Assembly (NCBI GenBank): GCA_937988885.1
Contig: CALKHR010000019.1
Location: 3,246-67,245, forward strand
Source: an uncultured Roseiflexaceae bacterium
Lineage (GTDB): Bacteria; Chloroflexota; Chloroflexia; Chloroflexales; Roseiflexaceae
DNA: 64,000 nucleotides
Direction: 5' to 3'
The notes below the pieces were generated by a model that was given only the letters and a program-made list of their open reading frames with translations, had not been told where the DNA came from and searched no databases. The position numbers and the translations under genes were made by a program. This document shows positions 61,417 through 64,000 of this stretch, piece after piece. The number at the start of each line of letters is the position of its first letter. Position 1 is the first letter of the stretch.

Positions 61417-63447
61417 TTAGCCTTTGGAAGGCTGTAACTGAGGGATGAGGTTCTCTTTAGGCCTTCGCTCTTGCTCAGCTAGGATCGACACGCGTGGGAA
61501 ACCTGGCTCCTCGTAGGAAGCGAAGTAGCGCTCAAGGAGCTCGTGGTAGAAGCGGTATCCATTACCAGTCCGTATGAGCAAGCCACGAAGATGTGCTTCA
61601 TCGAGCCACGATAGCATATTGCGTGGTGCGGGGGTACTCCGTGCAATAAGTAAACGTATGGTGTGGTGGTACATGCGAACACCCAAGAAATAAACAACGA
61701 ATCCCCCAATCATTGCACAGATGATACCGAAGAACAGGAGTTCTATCAGCGAGACTTGGCTTAGCTCTGATTCGGGTGTTGGAAGTAGGTTCAGGATCAG
61801 CGTGTTAATTAGCCCGAAGAGTGATCCAAAGACCAAAGCACTACGGAACGAGCGCCAGTTTGCTCGATTCCGAACCTTTCCCTCGTGTACTAAACCGCCT
61901 ATGAGCACCCCCTCCAGCTTTGGGTATAACACGAAGAGGATTTCGAAAACCAACCCATTGGCCATCCCGAAGAGCAGCCCAATGAACAGTCCGATAATTA
62001 TTCTTATGAAGAATGATTCTTCCGGTTCTCCAGAATTGGCCATAAACGGCCCGATGACAAGCCCAAAGATAAGCCCGATCCCCAGCCCAAACATGAGCCC
62101 ACTCAATCCGCGCCACCATTTTGATGGTAGCCAACTTGATTGCAAGGTCTCAATATAAAACTCTTGCTGATTGTTGTGGGCGATCATACCACGGGCGAGC
62201 CAGGCCAAGAAGGCCCGTAGTTGCTCCATTGGTACACGTAGCGTCGTATCGTTGGTCGGTAACGTGCTGCAGTGCGTGACATAGTTGCTTAGTGTCGTTT
62301 GGTGGAGCGTGGTTTGATCGGCATCGGGTGGCAGTTGCGGCGCGCGATTACGGTAGATCTCGGCCATCATGGTCAAGAGCAATGGAGTGTTGGCTAAATC
62401 TGCTAATGCAGCGTCTTGCTCTAGAGCTTGTTGCAATGGTGCAAAGGTATCGCCAGACAGATAGCGGTTGATTTGGGCAGAAGTAAGTGGCTGTATAACC
62501 AGGGCGGCGTTCAACTTGAGCAGCGGTAGATTTTGGTAGTCCCGTTCGCGGCAGGTTACCACCAGCGGCCAAATGACATCGCGACTCTGACGGTAGGTAT
62601 TGATCACCTCAACGCACTTTTTGCGATGCTCAAATGTATCGATTTCATCGAGGCCATCTAGCAGTGGCAGGATCATACCTGAGGTAAAGAATTGTCGAAT
62701 GAACTGAGGCTTGACACCATAGCGCTGGCTTAGATCAGCGATCATCCATTGTTCGAAAGAATAACCGGACTTCCACGTTGCCAGCGAGAAGATCACTGGC
62801 ACAGGCGCGTTAGGGTCGCTTGCGGCGCGCTCGACTAATTCTTGGGCTAATTCGTACAGCAGGAAGGTTTTACCTGCACCTCGGGCCCCAAGAATCAACA
62901 ACTGGCCATTGTGTTGATCGTAGAGATCGATCAGTCGTGTTTGGGCAGACAGCACAACATCATTTTGAGCCGATTGCTGGCGAGACACATCGTAGGGATT
63001 GATAACCTCACCAGGGCGTTCAACGGCACCGTGACGCTCGGCAAAACGCAACTTAATGACTTTGGGCACTTTCGCTAGCTGCTCCTTAAAGCGCCGCCGC
63101 ATATCGTTGATAAACATCTGCCGATTGTGCTGATAGGCTTCGGAGACGGTGCTCTGGTTGCGTGGGGTGACTGACTTTCGAGAACGTTTGAGTGAAACTG
63201 GAGTGGATGTTTGTTCCGCAGAAGAAGGCAGATCGTCCGGTAGATCTGGAACTTCGATATCTTCCGCCCGCAGGACTTCTTTGATGCGTGCGATCTCGTT
63301 GCGGGTATCGACGATGCCATTAGCGGTCGCCGTTGGAGAGAAATCGATCCCTCCGTACTTTGCTGCCTGGCGTAACAAGTGCGACAATGTGCTTCGATGT
63401 TGATCAAGGAGTTGCCGCTGGTTTTCAATATCTTCCATTGTTAGCAT
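61417..63447 (-). CDS. EAD-NACHT protein with C-terminal membrane segments
   Basis: A 676-residue STAND-type protein. Residues 1-75 resemble an effector-associated domain (QLLDQHRSTLSHLLRQAAKY, then GIVDTRNEIARIKEVLRAEDIE). A linker (75-180) leads to the NACHT ATPase: Walker A LILGARGAGKTFLLYEL and Walker B LPLLDGLDEID, then VTCRERDY. Residues about 430-620 have four or more glycine-rich TM helices (GLMFGLGIGLIFGLVIG). The C-terminus is a small winged-helix-like region (RGLLIRTGNGYRFYHELLERYF). It may sense a signal and signal to the membrane, as in antiviral or stress NLR-like proteins; this is inference. ATG follows AGGATCT. Confidence 0.9.
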   Translation of the reverse strand: MLTMEDIENQRQLLDQHRSTLSHLLRQAAKYGGIDFSPTATANGIVDTRNEIARIKEVLRAEDIEVPDLPDDLPSSAEQTSTPVSLKRSRKSVTPRNQSTVSEAYQHNRQMFINDMRRRFKEQLAKVPKVIKLRFAERHGAVERPGEVINPYDVSRQQSAQNDVVLSAQTRLIDLYDQHNGQLLILGARGAGKTFLLYELAQELVERAASDPNAPVPVIFSLATWKSGYSFEQWMIADLSQRYGVKPQFIRQFFTSGMILPLLDGLDEIDTFEHRKKCVEVINTYRQSRDVIWPLVVTCRERDYQNLPLLKLNAALVIQPLTSAQINRYLSGDTFAPLQQALEQDAALADLANTPLLLTMMAEIYRNRAPQLPPDADQTTLHQTTLSNYVTHCSTLPTNDTTLRVPMEQLRAFLAWLARGMIAHNNQQEFYIETLQSSWLPSKWWRGLSGLMFGLGIGLIFGLVIGPFMANSGEPEESFFIRIIIGLFIGLLFGMANGLVFEILFVLYPKLEGVLIGGLVHEGKVRNRANWRSFRSALVFGSLFGLINTLILNLLPTPESELSQVSLIELLFFGIICAMIGGFVVYFLGVRMYHHTIRLLIARSTPAPRNMLSWLDEAHLRGLLIRTGNGYRFYHELLERYFASYEEPGFPRVSILAEQERRPKENLIPQLQPSKG

Positions 63448-63674
63448 AGATCCTGATCCCCCTCACATTGCCTATGCATTCAGGTTGACCTTATTATCTC
63501 ATGATGAAGTTTGTTTTTTAATACGTATGATTGCTTAACTATTCAGTGTTCTGGTATCGGTGTAGGATATTGCCTATTAGATATAACGTATTTATATTTC
63601 TTTTTCTGGGGATGGTAGTGGCGATTTCTTGCAATGATGTAAAAAGCAAAGCATTTGAGGTGCCTGAAGTTCTT

Positions 63675-64000
63675 TTAACTCACCTCATCCGGCTCCTGCT
63701 CCGCCAAAATCGGCACTTGAGGAAATCCCGGCTCCTCGTAGGCAGCGAAGTAGCGCTGAAGCAGTTCGTGGTAAAAGCGGTAACCGCCGCCGACCCGCAC
63801 CAGCAGACCGCGCATACGGGCCTCCTCTAGCAAGGGCACAAGCAAAAACGGGGCGGGAGTGCTGCTGAGGGTAAGTAGGAAGCGGAGGGTATAGTGTTGA
63901 ATAATGGCAATCCCGCCATACAAAAGTAGACCAGCGACCATCCCAGCGACCAGCCCTGCGACCAGCCCTGCGACCAGCCCTGCGACCAGCCCTGCGACCA
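63675..64000 (-). CDS. Second NACHT-type membrane protein, C-terminal fragment
   Basis: The last 108 codons of a gene that continues past the right edge. Its C-terminal 50 residues match the neighbour (GYRFYHELLQRYFAAYEEPGFPQVPILAEQE), so it is a paralogue. Before that are TM-like residues LLLYGGIAIIQHYTL and an LVAG repeat encoded by a 12-bp tandem repeat. The ATPase domain must lie beyond the window. It is on the same strand as the first NACHT gene, 227 bases upstream of it. Confidence 0.85.
   Translation of the reverse strand, partial: VAGLVAGLVAGLVAGLVAGMVAGLLLYGGIAIIQHYTLRFLLTLSSTPAPFLLVPLLEEARMRGLLVRVGGGYRFYHELLQRYFAAYEEPGFPQVPILAEQEPDEVS
63933..64000. repeat. 12-bp tandem repeat inside the NACHT-type gene
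   Basis: About 5.7 copies of a 12-base unit (plus-strand form close to TGCGACCAGCCC) run to the window edge. The first copies at 63933 and 63945 differ slightly; the later ones are identical. On the minus strand each unit encodes L/M-V-A-G, extending a glycine-rich TM helix. The number of units beyond the edge is not known. Confidence 0.92.

Noticed and set aside
63933..64000. Possible CRISPR array
   Set aside because: The unit is 12 bases without spacers and lies in a coding frame; no CRISPR features or cas genes.

Overview
The window is about 60% GC and looks like a chromosomal segment of a Chloroflexota bacterium (Chloroflexia-like, for example Roseiflexaceae or Kouleothrix relatives). 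This is an inference from gene content: F420/deazaflavin-type reductase, NACHT proteins with C-terminal membrane segments, Ser/Thr kinase fusions, BTAD-type regulators and a fused xanthine dehydrogenase FAD/FeS subunit. No rRNA, tRNA or CRISPR array was seen. A replication origin (cluster of DnaA boxes) sits just upstream of dnaA at about 41.48-41.64 kb. Most genes left of about 35.5 kb read on the minus strand and most to the right on the plus strand, as expected for genes diverging from an origin.

Left region, minus strand (1-10161): ten closely packed genes that read as a complete route from an alkylphenol to the beta-ketoadipate pathway. They match the logic of the Corynebacterium cre (4-cresol) pathway: phosphorylation of the phenol by a split PEP-synthase-like enzyme, P450 oxidation, alcohol and aldehyde dehydrogenases, HD-type phosphohydrolases, then PobA, PcaC, PcaH and PcaG. 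The P450 is fused to the ATP-grasp half of the phosphotransferase, which is the most striking feature of the window. Upstream on the same strand lie a MEDS-BTAD regulator and a 1187-residue kinase-CHAT-TPR-formylglycine-enzyme-like fusion (10516-15655).

Middle region: a surface-glycan group (nucleotide-sugar dehydrogenase, methyltransferase, GT4, large membrane glycosyltransferase; 16211-22792), an ADP-ribosylglycohydrolase behind a small unknown gene, a histidine kinase and an iron-type dehydrogenase (22971-28156), then a purine-degradation operon (xanthine dehydrogenase, allantoate amidohydrolase, membrane urate oxidase, OHCU decarboxylase; 28573-35372). The plus-strand block 35590-43357 carries an M23 peptidase, a GAF histidine kinase, an M24 peptidase, scpB, the origin and dnaA.

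Right region: small detoxification-type genes (43686-46852), then an undescribed tandem operon (46983-52580). In it a two-TM membrane protein (A) and an arrestin-like beta-sandwich protein (B) are repeated as A1B1, A2B2, A3, A4B4, followed by a P-loop ATPase and a GyrI-like protein. A2 carries an in-frame TGA where its paralogue has Trp. A3 and A4 have near-identical leaders in which an inverted repeat masks the ribosome binding site. Then come two paralogous serine-hydrolase genes, an NmrA-type reductase, an enolase-superfamily enzyme, an acetyltransferase, glutamine synthetase, and two NACHT-type membrane proteins, the second cut by the window edge inside a 12-bp tandem repeat. Two MITE-like copies with a strong central hairpin lie at 43.5 and 61.2 kb.
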